The position numbers were made by a program, and so were the translations under genes. Below the pieces are notes generated by a model, which searched no databases, was not told the origin of the DNA, and saw nothing but the letters and a program-made list of their open reading frames with translations. From Pseudomonas taeanensis MS-3 (GTDB lineage Bacteria > Pseudomonadota > Gammaproteobacteria > Pseudomonadales > Pseudomonadaceae), in contig NZ_AWSQ01000006.1 of assembly GCF_000498575.2 (NCBI RefSeq), positions 62,001-126,000 of the forward strand: a DNA stretch of 64,000 nt, in the 5' to 3' direction. The first letter of the stretch is position 1. Each line of letters opens with the position of its first letter. Below, piece after piece: positions 17,199 through 26,608 of this stretch.

Positions 17199-18137
17199 TT
17201 AGGCGTGCGGCAGAAACAGGTCGGCAAACACTTGGTTACGCGGCAAGCCAGCCAGATACAGGCGCCGCGCAAAAGTTTCGACACTGCTGGGGTGGCCGCA
17301 GAGTAAAGCGAGGGTTTGCCGGGAAGCAAGGCGTAGTTCGGCCAAAGCCGCTGGCAACTCGGCCGCACTGAGCAGCTCAATCTGAACGTGGGGATGATCG
17401 GCCGCCAACGCCATCAGCGTATCAGCCAGGTAGTGTTCGGCCCGATCATGGGCCAGGTGAATAACCCGAATTGAACCTTGGTGATCTTGCCGCAGCGCCT
17501 CACGCAGCACCCCATAGAGTGGCGCCAAGCCCGTACCTGCGGCTAATAGCCAGAGCGGTCGCGCCTGCCAATCAGGATCATAATGCAGTGCACCACCGCG
17601 CAACTCACCGAGGCGCAAACGCTCACCAGGGCTGAACGCCCGCGCCTCATCACTGAACGCGCCCTGTTCGCGACAATCCAGATGGAACTCCAGCCAAGGA
17701 TCTTCTCCGGGCAGACTGGCCAACGAATAAGGTCGCGCCACGCCATTCGGCGACCACAACACCAGATGCTGACCGGCGCTATAGCGCAACGGCTGTTCCG
17801 GGATCAGGCGCAGTCGCAGCACGTTGGCACTGAGCCAGTCCGTCGCCTCGACCCGAGCGGGTCGACCATCACGCACCGGGTCGAAGACCTCGACCTGCAA
17901 ATCATCGACCATTCGACACTGGCAGGCCAGGCGCCAGCCCTGGTCCCGGAGCAGTCCACTGAGCGCCTCTGGCTTGGCATCCAACGGCTCACCGTGTACG
18001 CAACGGACCAGACAGGCATGGCAACTGCCTGCGCGGCAACTATAGGGCACGCCAACGCCGCCGCGATGCAGGGCATCCAGTAAGTTACTCATGGGCTCGA
18101 CGGCTAGCCTTAGCTCACCTACCGAGAGTTCAGGCAT
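17199..18137 (-). CDS. 2Fe-2S ferredoxin-NAD(P)H reductase
   Basis: Electron-transfer protein of 312 residues with an N-terminal plant-type ferredoxin domain (cluster ligands in PYSCRAGSCHACLVRC plus a fourth Cys in RLACQCR), then an FAD domain (RPYSLAS, the RxYS signature) and an NAD(P) domain (LLAAGTGLAPLYGVL). It resembles reductase components of oxygenases, though no oxygenase gene is adjacent. Its start lies inside the end of the upstream GGDEF gene (8-nt overlap), without its own clear ribosome site, so expression is probably coupled. An ATG two codons earlier is also possible. Confidence 0.85.
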   Translation of the reverse strand: MPELSVGELRLAVEPMSNLLDALHRGGVGVPYSCRAGSCHACLVRCVHGEPLDAKPEALSGLLRDQGWRLACQCRMVDDLQVEVFDPVRDGRPARVEATDWLSANVLRLRLIPEQPLRYSAGQHLVLWSPNGVARPYSLASLPGEDPWLEFHLDCREQGAFSDEARAFSPGERLRLGELRGGALHYDPDWQARPLWLLAAGTGLAPLYGVLREALRQDHQGSIRVIHLAHDRAEHYLADTLMALAADHPHVQIELLSAAELPAALAELRLASRQTLALLCGHPSSVETFARRLYLAGLPRNQVFADLFLPHA

Positions 18138-19257
18138 CGGCATTCGCCCAGGTCGCAGCACAACGGTTACGCCCGCTGCGCTTGGCTTGGTAGAGTGCCT
18201 GGTCGGCGCGGTGCAGCGCCTCATCCAGATCATCGTGCATATTCAGTAACGTCATTCCGACCGACAAACTCAGATTATCCACCTTAACGCCCAGCGGTTC
18301 AGCCCGGTTAAACGCTTCACGCAAACGTTCGCAGCACGCGGTGAACTGATCCTCGTCGGTATTGGGCAGTAACAGCACGAATTCCTCGCCACCGTAGCGG
18401 GCGATGATGTCGCCATCGCGCATGCAGGCCCGCGCTACACCGGCGAATGTCTGCAGCACGCGATCACCTGCGGCATGCCCATGAGCATCGTTGACCCGTT
18501 TGAAATGATCCAGGTCGATCAGCGCCAATCCATGTCGCCGCCCCGCGCGGAGACTGTCTAGCTCATGACTGGCCAGACGCAAAAAATGCCGGCGATTGAA
18601 CAGCCCGGTCAACTCGTCAGTCGCCGCCAGGTCTTCAAGTTGGCGCATCATCCCGCGCAAGGTGTCCTGATGCGCCTGCAAGGCAAAGCGTCGTTGGCGC
18701 ATGCGCTGACGCATGCTTTGTACATAACTGGCGAACAGGCTCAACCAGAGCAGCACGGCGGCCAGGGCACTCACTTGCAAGATTCGCAGACCCGAATCAC
18801 TCGACGGGAATAAATAGGCTTCGTAGAGATTGAGCCCGGCAAATCCGAAGAACGCGAATACCGCGCAGCGCACGAAGACTTTGGGCGGAAGCTGGAACAC
18901 GCCAAACAACAGAATCAGCATGTAGACCACCAGCATGCTGCCGCGCCCTTCCGCGAACATGGCCAACAGCGCCGTCAGCCAGGTCAGGGCCACTAGCACT
19001 TGCGGCTCGGTAAGGCTCGGGTCGCTAAAACGCAGATTTTGTCCAGTAAAGAACAAGCCCCAGAACACCAACTGGCTGAGTGTCGCCAACGCGATGAACA
19101 ACAACCCAGTCAATATGCTGACGTGGAGCAGATCAGCCAGCATCGCCACACCGCATAGCAGTGCAGTCAAGGCGTAAGTCGCCACAGCCATGCCGAAACG
19201 CTTCAGCAACAGGCTTTGCAATGTTCGCTTAGTGGCCCGCTGGCGACGTAGGCTCAT
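18130..19257 (-). CDS. sadC: Membrane diguanylate cyclase (SadC-like by synteny)
   Basis: Makes c-di-GMP from GTP. Six hydrophobic segments (about residues 22-178) precede a GGDEF domain with the active motif RYGGEEF (GGEEF at 289-293) and an intact inhibitory RxxD site five residues before it (RDGD, 280-283), so product feedback is expected. Position between the ferredoxin reductase and fumarase genes matches PA4332 (SadC), from memory; the symbol rests on synteny, and the protein (375 residues) is shorter than I recall for SadC. The ATG at 19257 follows AAGGAG. Confidence 0.85.
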   Translation of the reverse strand: MSLRRQRATKRTLQSLLLKRFGMAVATYALTALLCGVAMLADLLHVSILTGLLFIALATLSQLVFWGLFFTGQNLRFSDPSLTEPQVLVALTWLTALLAMFAEGRGSMLVVYMLILLFGVFQLPPKVFVRCAVFAFFGFAGLNLYEAYLFPSSDSGLRILQVSALAAVLLWLSLFASYVQSMRQRMRQRRFALQAHQDTLRGMMRQLEDLAATDELTGLFNRRHFLRLASHELDSLRAGRRHGLALIDLDHFKRVNDAHGHAAGDRVLQTFAGVARACMRDGDIIARYGGEEFVLLLPNTDEDQFTACCERLREAFNRAEPLGVKVDNLSLSVGMTLLNMHDDLDEALHRADQALYQAKRSGRNRCAATWANADA

Positions 19258-19743
19258 GGGCTCCTTCCCATACTGGCATCTAGCCGCCACTCTACCTCTG
19301 TGATCACAAAATGCCTAGCGAGATAACAGGCCGTTTGACACTTTGCCAGCAACCCCTGAACCAGGTGCAACGCAGCGGATTCTCTGGCAGAGAAGGCACA
19401 CGAAGGCTTGCGCGAGAGTGAGCGATAAATCGACTGAGCGACCGAGTTTATGCGCGCCAAGTGACCGTTTTATTTACCTAGTTCAGATCTTCAGTGATGC
19501 AGGAAGCTGCGCACGCCACTGTGATTTTAGTCATGCGGCCGTTTGTATGAGCTGAGGCGTGAAGGTGGCACTGAGGCTTAAAATAGCCTGTTAAGTAGGG
19601 CGATCAGCGGCCAAGGTCGACCGTTGGCGGGTGTCGGCGCTGCTTACTGCGCGCTATACTGCGGCGCCTTTTTTACTGTAACAGCGCGCCGGATTGTGCT
19701 CCGACGCCCCTCGCAGTTCCTGCCCGATAAAGGAGCGCCCAGC
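19258..19743. other. Intergenic region between sadC-like and fumarase genes
   Basis: About 485 nt with no supported gene. A perfect TGTGATCACA palindrome lies at 19300-19309, about 45 nt upstream of the diguanylate cyclase start. A TATACT -10-like hexamer is at 19655-19660, 84 nt before the fumarase start. Neither is proof of regulation. Confidence 0.4.
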
Positions 19744-21267
19744 ATGACCGTGATCAAGCAAGACGACCTGATCCAGAGCGTCGCCGACGCCCTGCAGTTC
19801 ATCTCCTATTACCATCCCGTGGATTTCATCCAGGCCATGCATGAGGCCTACCTCAAGGAAGAATCCCCGGCCGCGCGCGACGCCATGGCGCAGATCCTGA
19901 TCAACTCGCGCATGTGCGCCACCGGCCACCGCCCGATCTGCCAAGACACCGGCATCGTCACCGTCTTCGTTCGCGTCGGTATGGACGTGCGCTGGGACGG
20001 CGCGAGCATGAGCGTCGACGACATGATCAACGAGGGTGTGCGCCGCGCCTACAACCTGCCGGAAAATGTCCTGCGCGCCTCGATCCTGGCCGACCCGGCC
20101 GGCGCTCGCAAGAACACCAAGGACAACACCCCGGCGGTGATCCACTACTCCATCGTGCCCGGTGACAAGGTCGAGGTGGACGTCGCGGCCAAGGGCGGCG
20201 GCTCCGAGAACAAGTCGAAGATGGCCATGCTCAACCCCTCCGACTCCATCGTCGACTGGGTGCTGAAAACCGTACCGACCATGGGCGCCGGCTGGTGCCC
20301 ACCGGGCATGCTCGGCATCGGCATCGGCGGCACCGCCGAGAAAGCCGCAGTGATGGCCAAGGAAGTATTGATGGACTCCATCGACATCCACGAGCTCAAG
20401 GCGCGCGGCCCGCAGAATCGCATCGAAGAACTACGTCTGGAGCTGTTCGACAAGGTCAACCAGCTGGGCATCGGTGCCCAGGGTTTGGGCGGTCTGACCA
20501 CGGTGCTCGACGTGAAGATCATGGACTACCCGACCCACGCCGCCTCCCTGCCGGTGTGCATGATCCCCAACTGCGCCGCCACCCGCCACGCCCACTTCGT
20601 GCTGGACGGCAACGGTCCGGCCGAGCTGGAAGCACCCTCGCTGGACGCCTACCCGGAAATCGTCTGGGAAGCTGGCCCGTCAGCTCGCCGTGTCAACCTC
20701 GACACCCTGACCCCTGAAGACGTGCAGAGCTGGAAGCCGGGCGAAACCGTGTTGCTCAACGGCAAGATGCTCACCGGCCGCGACGCCGCGCACAAGCGCA
20801 TGGTCGAGATGCTCAACAAGGGCGAGCAGTTGCCGGTTGACCTCAAGGGCCGCTTTATCTATTACGTCGGTCCAGTCGATCCGGTCGGTGACGAAGTGGT
20901 CGGCCCAGCCGGTCCAACCACAGCCACGCGGATGGACAAGTTCACCCGACAAATCCTCGAAAGCACTGGCCTACTGGGCATGATTGGCAAATCCGAGCGC
21001 GGCCCGATCGCCATTGAGGCGATCAAGGACAACAAGGCCGTGTACCTGATGGCCGTCGGCGGCGCCGCTTACCTGGTGGCCCAGGCCATCAAGAAGTCCA
21101 AGGTGCTGGCCTTCGAGGAAATGGGCATGGAGGCCATCTACGAGTTCGAGGTCAAGGACATGCCGGTGACCGTAGCGGTCGACACCAAAGGCGAGTCGGT
21201 GCATACCACCGGTCCGGCGATCTGGAACAAGAAGATCGCCGAAAGCCTGGCCGTTGAAGTGAAGTAA
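19744..21267 (+). CDS. fumA: Class I fumarate hydratase (4Fe-4S)
   Basis: Iron-sulfur fumarase that interconverts fumarate and malate in the TCA cycle; oxygen-sensitive class I type, unrelated to FumC. The 507-residue single chain contains both the alpha-like N-terminal region (CQDTGIVTVFVRVG, the first cluster Cys) and the beta-like C-terminal region (TTATRMDKFTRQILESTG). Cys residues for a [4Fe-4S] cluster are present (for example NSRMCATGHRPICQDTG). AAGGAG is 9 nt before the ATG at 19744. A terminator-like hairpin follows. Confidence 0.93.
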   Translation: MTVIKQDDLIQSVADALQFISYYHPVDFIQAMHEAYLKEESPAARDAMAQILINSRMCATGHRPICQDTGIVTVFVRVGMDVRWDGASMSVDDMINEGVRRAYNLPENVLRASILADPAGARKNTKDNTPAVIHYSIVPGDKVEVDVAAKGGGSENKSKMAMLNPSDSIVDWVLKTVPTMGAGWCPPGMLGIGIGGTAEKAAVMAKEVLMDSIDIHELKARGPQNRIEELRLELFDKVNQLGIGAQGLGGLTTVLDVKIMDYPTHAASLPVCMIPNCAATRHAHFVLDGNGPAELEAPSLDAYPEIVWEAGPSARRVNLDTLTPEDVQSWKPGETVLLNGKMLTGRDAAHKRMVEMLNKGEQLPVDLKGRFIYYVGPVDPVGDEVVGPAGPTTATRMDKFTRQILESTGLLGMIGKSERGPIAIEAIKDNKAVYLMAVGGAAYLVAQAIKKSKVLAFEEMGMEAIYEFEVKDMPVTVAVDTKGESVHTTGPAIWNKKIAESLAVEVK

Positions 21268-21287
21268 GCGCTGCATCGCAGCACCCA

Positions 21288-21318
21288 AGAAGCCCGGCCC
21301 AGTGCCGGGCTTCTGCGT
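21288..21318 (+). terminator. Terminator-like hairpin after fumarase gene
   Basis: AGAAGCCCGGC (21288-21298), five-base loop and GCCGGGCTTCT (21304-21314) form a perfect stem 20 nt after the stop. The downstream T-run is short, so termination may be partial. Confidence 0.75.
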
Positions 21319-21589
21319 TTATGGCCGTGCGCGATAGCCATCCACAACCTCATCACCAGGTTGCACTCTGAGCAGGTGAGCCTGACCCATGCTGGACCTC
21401 GGCCCCGTACAGAGCCTGCACCTCAGGGATCGTTCGCTATACTGCCTGGGTTACTCGCCGAAGCGCTGCCAACTGCGAGTGTGGTGCGGAGTTACCGTCA
21501 ACACTGAGCACACAGAGGGACAGTCATCGACTGAGCGCTGGCTGCCAGTCAACCTCGGCTCGATTCCCTCCAGCTCCGGAGGCTGCCGA
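21319..21589. other. Intergenic region
   Basis: No gene is supported. An in-frame extension of the phospholipase-like gene covers it, but it lacks a ribosome site and would hide the lipoprotein signal, so it is treated as the leader. Confidence 0.45.
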
Positions 21590-22987
21590 ATGAGCTTGCC
21601 CAATTTGCTGAGCCTAGCGCGCGCCCTGGCAATGCTGTGTCTGACATTGTTCGCCAGCGCCTGCAACTCGTTACCGACTATCGTGCCCGACATGGTGCCC
21701 AGCAAGGGCGAACCGGTGCAGCTTGATGGCACGCACGGGCCGCTCTCAGCCGAGCGCAGCAAAGCCATCCTCGACCGACTCTCTGCCGGTGGTGACGAGA
21801 CCAACATTTTCGATCTGCATCTGGCGGTCGAAGAAGCGATCGTCGGCAGCCCTCTGAGCGCAGGCAACAAGGTCGAGCTGCTGCAGGACGGCCCCAACAC
21901 CTATAAGGCGATGCTAGCCGCCATAACCGCAGCGACAGACCATATCAACATGGAAACCTTCATCCTCGAAGACGATGAGATTGGGCAACGCTTCGCGGCG
22001 GAGCTGATCGTAAAACAGCAGGAAGGCGTGCAGGTCAACCTGATGTACGACAGCGTGGGCACCCTCGGCACACCCAAGGCTTTTTTCAAGGAGCTCGCCG
22101 ATGGCGGGGTCGATCTGCTGGAGTTCAACCCGGTCAATCCGGTGACTGCCAAGGCCGGCTGGGAGGTGAACCAGCGCGATCATCGCAAGTTGCTGATCGT
22201 CGACGGGCGCATTGCCTTCCTCGGTGGCGTCAACATCAGCAGCGTCTATTCGGGTGGGTCGCTCAGCCAGAGCAGCAAGGTACGCCCCGGCGGCGAACTG
22301 CCCTGGCGCGATACCCACCTGCAAGTTGAAGGCCCCGTGGTGGCCGAACTGCAACAACTGTTTATCGACACCTGGATCCAGCAGAAGGGCGAACCACTCA
22401 TCCCACGTAATTACCTGCCCCTGCTGGAGCCGAAAGGTAACGAAGTGGTGCGTGCCATCGGCAGCTCGCCGGAAGAACCTTACAGCCTGATCTACGCCAC
22501 ACTGATCTCCGCACTGCGTAGCGCGCAGAGCGAAATCTGGTTGACTAACGCCTACTTCGTCCCCGACCCACAACTGCTAACCACTCTTAAGGAAGCCGTG
22601 GCGCGAGGTGTCGATGTGCGACTGGTGCTGCCCAGCAGCACCGATTCGTGGCTGGTATTCCACGCCAGCCGGTCCAACTTCAGCGAACTACTGGAAGCAG
22701 GAGTCAAACTGTACGAACGCCGCGGCGCATTGCTGCATGTAAAAACCGCCGTGATCGACGGAGTGTGGTCCACGGTCGGCTCGACCAATCTCGACTGGCG
22801 CAGCTTCCTGCATAACTACGAGGTCAACGCCGTGGTGCTCGGCAACGACTTCGGCGAACAGATGCGGGCCGCATTCAAGGCCGACCAGGCCAACTCGAGT
22901 GAGATCACCTTGGAACAATGGCGACGCCGCTCAATCCTGATGAGAGCCAAGGAGTTGATCGCGCAGCTATGGGAATACTGGTTGTGA
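21590..22987 (+). CDS. Phospholipase D-like / cardiolipin synthase-like lipoprotein
   Basis: PLD-superfamily protein of 465 residues with two HKD motifs: HRKLLIVD in the first half and HVKTAVID in the second, each followed by G(S/V)xN. Such enzymes transfer phosphatidyl groups (cardiolipin synthases) or hydrolyse phospholipids. The N-terminus has a lipoprotein-like signal ending LTLFASAC, unlike classical ClsA, so it is probably attached to the envelope's periplasmic face. CGGAGG is 8 nt before the ATG at 21590. It may be cotranscribed with the exported protein gene 34 nt downstream. Confidence 0.85.
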   Translation: MSLPNLLSLARALAMLCLTLFASACNSLPTIVPDMVPSKGEPVQLDGTHGPLSAERSKAILDRLSAGGDETNIFDLHLAVEEAIVGSPLSAGNKVELLQDGPNTYKAMLAAITAATDHINMETFILEDDEIGQRFAAELIVKQQEGVQVNLMYDSVGTLGTPKAFFKELADGGVDLLEFNPVNPVTAKAGWEVNQRDHRKLLIVDGRIAFLGGVNISSVYSGGSLSQSSKVRPGGELPWRDTHLQVEGPVVAELQQLFIDTWIQQKGEPLIPRNYLPLLEPKGNEVVRAIGSSPEEPYSLIYATLISALRSAQSEIWLTNAYFVPDPQLLTTLKEAVARGVDVRLVLPSSTDSWLVFHASRSNFSELLEAGVKLYERRGALLHVKTAVIDGVWSTVGSTNLDWRSFLHNYEVNAVVLGNDFGEQMRAAFKADQANSSEITLEQWRRRSILMRAKELIAQLWEYWL

Positions 22988-23021
22988 CACGCGCACAGCA
23001 TAAGCAGCAGATACCACCAAG

Positions 23022-23951
23022 ATGAAAGTCGCTGCGGTGTGTCTCAGTGGTTTTCCCAGGTGGCTGCGGGTAACCCTGCTCTGCACGCTGGCTGCCCTGC
23101 CGCAGCTCCAAACGCAGGCACAGGCTCAGGACGCGGCAACACTGAGGTCGCACTACACTCGCTTACGCGAACAATTGACCCACAACCAGTTCCAGCGTCC
23201 GCTCTACCTTGAGTCGGACGAGGCCTCTGGCGAGCTCAGCGGCAATATCTATGCACTGCTCGAGCAACCCTATGCCGAGGTCGGCCCGGCACTCCAGGGC
23301 ACTGACCACTGGTGCGACATTCTGATCCTGCACTTGAACGTGAAGAGCTGCCGTACCTCCACAGCCAAGGCCGACGACAGACTGAGCCTCAGCATCGGCC
23401 GCAAGTCCGACCAGCCACTGGACGAGGCCTACCCGGTCGAGTTCCGCTATGAGCGGGTGACCGCCAGTCCCGACTACCTGCAACTGATGCTCAAGGCCGC
23501 CGAGGGACCACTAGGCACCAGCCACTACCGCATAGCGCTGGAAGTGGTGGCGCTGGATAACGAACGCAGTTTCCTTCACCTGTCGTACGCATACGCTTAC
23601 GGCATGGCCGCCAACGTGGCGATGCAGGGCTACCTGGCGACGATCGGGCGCAACAAGGTGGGATTCAGCGTCGTCGACCACACGGACGACGGCCAGCCCA
23701 TCTATATAGGCGGCATGCGTGGGGTAGTCGAACGCAACACCATGCGTTATTTCCTGGCGATCGAGGCTTACCTGGGCGCGCTGACGACAGCGCCGCAGGA
23801 ACGACTCGAAAAACGCCTGAATGACTGGTTTACCGGCATCGAACGCTATCCGCGCCAACTGCACGAACTCGAGCGCGACGAATACCTCGACATGAAGCAC
23901 AAGGAAATTCAGCGCCAGCAGGCACTGGAGTCTGCCGACCAGCCGAATTGA
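23022..23951 (+). CDS. Exported protein of unknown function
   Basis: Protein of 309 residues with a signal peptide (WLRVTLLCTLAALPQLQTQAQAQ) and no other membrane segment, so periplasmic or secreted. Two Cys residues close together (HWCDILILHLNVKSC) could form a disulfide. I do not recognise the family; the C-terminal half (ALTTAPQERLEKRLNDWFTG) is helical. It follows the phospholipase-like lipoprotein gene closely, which hints at a shared lipid or envelope role. The ribosome site is weak. Confidence 0.7.
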   Translation: MKVAAVCLSGFPRWLRVTLLCTLAALPQLQTQAQAQDAATLRSHYTRLREQLTHNQFQRPLYLESDEASGELSGNIYALLEQPYAEVGPALQGTDHWCDILILHLNVKSCRTSTAKADDRLSLSIGRKSDQPLDEAYPVEFRYERVTASPDYLQLMLKAAEGPLGTSHYRIALEVVALDNERSFLHLSYAYAYGMAANVAMQGYLATIGRNKVGFSVVDHTDDGQPIYIGGMRGVVERNTMRYFLAIEAYLGALTTAPQERLEKRLNDWFTGIERYPRQLHELERDEYLDMKHKEIQRQQALESADQPN

Positions 23952-24156
23952 GTTGCGCGGGCACTCCGGTGCCCCCAGCGGCCCTTGAACTGGCAACGCC
24001 TCAGCCAATCTCCGAACAACCCGCGCGGCACTTGCCCGTACAGGACGCAGCCATGCTCTCAGGCACAGAGCGAAACCGTCAGCTCAGGCACTCTCTCGGC
24101 CAATCAGAAGCAGGCCACCTTCATAGTGGACCGTTCCCAGCCATGCACCGCGCACG

Positions 24157-24405
24157 CTAGAAGAGCGTATTGCCCTGATCGAGGCTCTGGTCCACCAGCC
24201 ATTTACCGTGGGCGATGGAAGAGCGCTGCGCACTCTCCAGCTCGGCCAGGAATGCATATTGGATGGGCAGTGCTATGCGCTTGGTGGTGCGGCCGTCGGG
24301 CGTGGTGATATGGCAGCCACCCGCCCAGGGAGTGGGAATGCCTGGATGTTCCACTACGTCCGCAGTGATGGTGTAATCGCGGTGAACACATTCTTTCATG
24401 CTCAT
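24157..24405 (-). CDS. Small hypothetical protein (82 aa)
   Basis: Soluble 82-residue protein (MKECVHRDYTITADVVEHPG ... GGCHITTPDGRT). GAGG lies 9 nt before the ATG at 24405; an ATG two codons later is also possible. The domain looks like one of the short beta-rich families of unknown role common in Pseudomonas, but I cannot name it. No partner gene is close. Confidence 0.6.
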   Translation of the reverse strand: MSMKECVHRDYTITADVVEHPGIPTPWAGGCHITTPDGRTTKRIALPIQYAFLAELESAQRSSIAHGKWLVDQSLDQGNTLF

Positions 24406-24614
24406 GAGATCAACCTCTCTGTTGAACTAGCTTGATCAGGCCTGTTTGCCGATGACTCGATCAACACTGACCTGATGGTTCGACACCGGTATTGCAACTG
24501 CCTAGCTGCACCGGAGCATCGTGTTTACGCTGTTTTTTCACGATATAGCACATATCCAGCCCCTTGCCGTCGTAACCGACGAAGGACACCCCGGCCTGGC
24601 CAGTGGCCGTGTGT
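24406..24614. other. Intergenic region, possible decayed coding sequence
   Basis: No intact gene. On the reverse strand a frame overlapping the hydrolase end reads GVSFVGYDGKGLDMCYIVKK (about 24532-24591), which looks protein-like. It has no ribosome site, so it may be a remnant or chance. Confidence 0.3.
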
Positions 24615-25508
24615 TCAATCCGCTCGACGAATCGCCAAGCGGCCCGCGGCAAACTGCACCGGCCAGTCACGCCGAGTGAACACCTGCCCCTGTTCACGCA
24701 GACCGCGCACTTGCTGCAGATCCAGCTCGCAGATTAGCCACTGGCTAGTGGTGGGACTGAGTTCGGCGCTTTCGCCGAGTATGCCGTTGGCCGGCATGCC
24801 GTAATCCGGGGGCACGTAGAGCCCGGCGCGGCCGATATTCTCATCCAGCGCCGGCGACCAGGGCGCCAGGCCGACGGTAGGCGCCTGCAGCACGGCGATC
24901 TGGTTCTCCAGGGCGCGAGCCTGAGCGCCGATGCGCACCCGATGAAAACCCGCCTCGGTGTCGGTGCAACTGGGCGCCAGAATCAGGTCGACGCCGGCCT
25001 CGGCCAAGCTATTGGCCAACATGGGGAATTCGTTGTCGTAGCAGATCAGGATGCCCAGCTTGCCCAGCGCCGTATCGAATACCCGCAGGCCGCTACCGGG
25101 CTCGATGTGCCAGTACTCACGCTCGAAGCGGGTCATGATCAATTTGTCCTGGCTACCCAGATTGCCCTCGGGGCCGAACAGCCAGGCGCGGTTGCGGTAA
25201 CGACCGTCACCGTCCAGCACCGGCAGCGAACCGGGTTGCAGATAGACGCCCAGGCGCTTGGCCAGCCCTTCACAGAGCTCGCGCCAGGCGGGTAGCAACG
25301 GCTGGATACCGGCGATGGAGCCCTGCAGGTCACCGCGCTGCTCGGCCGGCAGCTGCCCGCTGAGTACCAGCCCGGCGTACTCCGGCAACAGCAGCAGTTG
25401 CGCGCCTTGCTGCGCGGCCTCTTCGCACAGCTTCGTCAGGTGACGCGCGTAAGCGTCCCAGGTTTCCAGCAGGTCGATGTGATACTGACAGGCGGCGAGT
25501 TTGATCAC
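24615..25508 (-). CDS. Carbon-nitrogen hydrolase (nitrilase superfamily)
   Basis: Amidase/nitrilase-fold enzyme of 297 residues. The Glu-Lys-Cys triad is visible: Glu in LLLLPEYAG, Lys in SQDKLIMTRFE, Cys in ILICYDNEFP. The substrate is an amide or carbamoyl compound, not determinable here. The GTG start at 25508 overlaps the stop of the upstream GNAT gene (GTGA), which couples translation. In other bacteria (B. subtilis YhcX, from memory) these two domains are one polypeptide, supporting a joint function. The start is set by AAGGAG and the normal N-terminus VIKLAACQ. Confidence 0.88.
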   Translation of the reverse strand: MIKLAACQYHIDLLETWDAYARHLTKLCEEAAQQGAQLLLLPEYAGLVLSGQLPAEQRGDLQGSIAGIQPLLPAWRELCEGLAKRLGVYLQPGSLPVLDGDGRYRNRAWLFGPEGNLGSQDKLIMTRFEREYWHIEPGSGLRVFDTALGKLGILICYDNEFPMLANSLAEAGVDLILAPSCTDTEAGFHRVRIGAQARALENQIAVLQAPTVGLAPWSPALDENIGRAGLYVPPDYGMPANGILGESAELSPTTSQWLICELDLQQVRGLREQGQVFTRRDWPVQFAAGRLAIRRAD

Positions 25509-26095
25509 CGGCGAAGCTCCTTGATCCAGAACGACATGGGTTTGGCCGACTCTGCGCTGTCGTCGAGGTCCTGCCAGACGAACTCGGTACGCAGCTCGGG
25601 ATGATGCTGGTAACCGCGCTTGCTCCAGAAGGCATTCAGCGGCTGATAGGCAGCCGGACGACGCAGATGCTCCTGTGGGCGTTCGACCGCACAGAAGGCG
25701 CACCAGTCGAAACGTTCGAGCCTTTGCGCGTACGCTTCACGCTCGCTAAAAAAGCGCACGCCGAGGCCCTGGCCACGGTAAGCGGGCAGCAGCACCGACT
25801 CACCGAAATAGAAGATCCGCTGAGGATTCCAGCCACCCTCGACGAAGGGCCGTTTGCATGCATCGGTCTCATCGGCCAACGGCAGACCGGTGGAAGCGCC
25901 GACCACCCTGCCCTGCTCCAGCGCCAGAACGAACAGGCTGTCGCGCGACTGCGCGTAGGTGCTTAGGTACTCGGCTTCATAGTCGAGCGAGCCCTCATAG
26001 AGGTAGGGAAACTCGCGGAACACGGCGATGCGCAGGCGCGCCAGGTCGTCGATATAGGGGGCGATGGCCGAACCATGCAGCAGGTGGATATCCAT
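25505..26095 (-). CDS. GNAT family N-acetyltransferase
   Basis: Acetyltransferase-like protein of 196 residues. The acetyl-CoA loop is in LPAYRGQGLGVRFF (R/QxxGxG/A signature), preceded by the usual central strands (FYFGESVLL). The C-terminus overlaps the carbon-nitrogen hydrolase gene by four bases. The pair equals the two halves of the fused YhcX-type proteins, so it may modify and then hydrolyse the same small substrate. This is inference from gene fusion elsewhere. Confidence 0.85.
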   Translation of the reverse strand: MDIHLLHGSAIAPYIDDLARLRIAVFREFPYLYEGSLDYEAEYLSTYAQSRDSLFVLALEQGRVVGASTGLPLADETDACKRPFVEGGWNPQRIFYFGESVLLPAYRGQGLGVRFFSEREAYAQRLERFDWCAFCAVERPQEHLRRPAAYQPLNAFWSKRGYQHHPELRTEFVWQDLDDSAESAKPMSFWIKELRR

Positions 26096-26209
26096 AGGGT
26101 GGGTCGTTCGGTCGTAGGCAAATGGCGCTGGCGACTAAGCCGGCACGAAAGGGAAAACCTAACATGCCACCCTTCCCTCGATTAACCCAGGTACGACAGG
26201 AGCTTTCGC

Positions 26210-26608
26210 ATGACCGCAACCGAACTGGTCGAAGCCTACTACGCCGCGTTCAATGCCGGCGATATGCCCGCCTTCCTCGAACTGCTCAGCGATGACGTGG
26301 TGCACGACATCAACCAGGGCGAGCGTCAGGTGGGCAAGGCCACCTTCGCCGCCTTCATGGACAAGATGAACCGCTGCTACCGCGAACGCCTCAGCGATAT
26401 CCAGGTCATGCAGAACGCCGACGGCAGCCGCGCCGCCGCCGAGTTCGTGGTGCACGGCGAATACCTGGCAGACGACGAAGGCCTGCCGCCGGCCCAGGGC
26501 CAGACCTATGTGCTGCCGGCCGGCGCCTTCTTCGAGATTCGTGAGGGCAAGGTCGCGCGAATCAGCAACTACTACAACCTCAACGACTGGATCGCCCAGG
26601 TCGGCTGA
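26210..26608 (+). CDS. Ketosteroid isomerase-related SnoaL-like protein
   Basis: NTF2-like protein of 132 residues (LVEAYYAAFNAGDMPAFLELLSDDVVHDINQG), of the group often labelled ketosteroid isomerase-related. The pocket and acid residues are typical of the superfamily, but a steroid substrate is not implied. AGGAG precedes the ATG. It is divergent from the GNAT/hydrolase pair and 230 nt upstream of the acyl-ligase operon. Confidence 0.8.
   Translation: MTATELVEAYYAAFNAGDMPAFLELLSDDVVHDINQGERQVGKATFAAFMDKMNRCYRERLSDIQVMQNADGSRAAAEFVVHGEYLADDEGLPPAQGQTYVLPAGAFFEIREGKVARISNYYNLNDWIAQVG

Noticed and set aside
19300..19309. TGTGATCACA palindrome as a Vfr/CRP site
   Set aside because: The half-site spacing does not match the CRP/Vfr consensus (six-base spacer needed), so no site is called.
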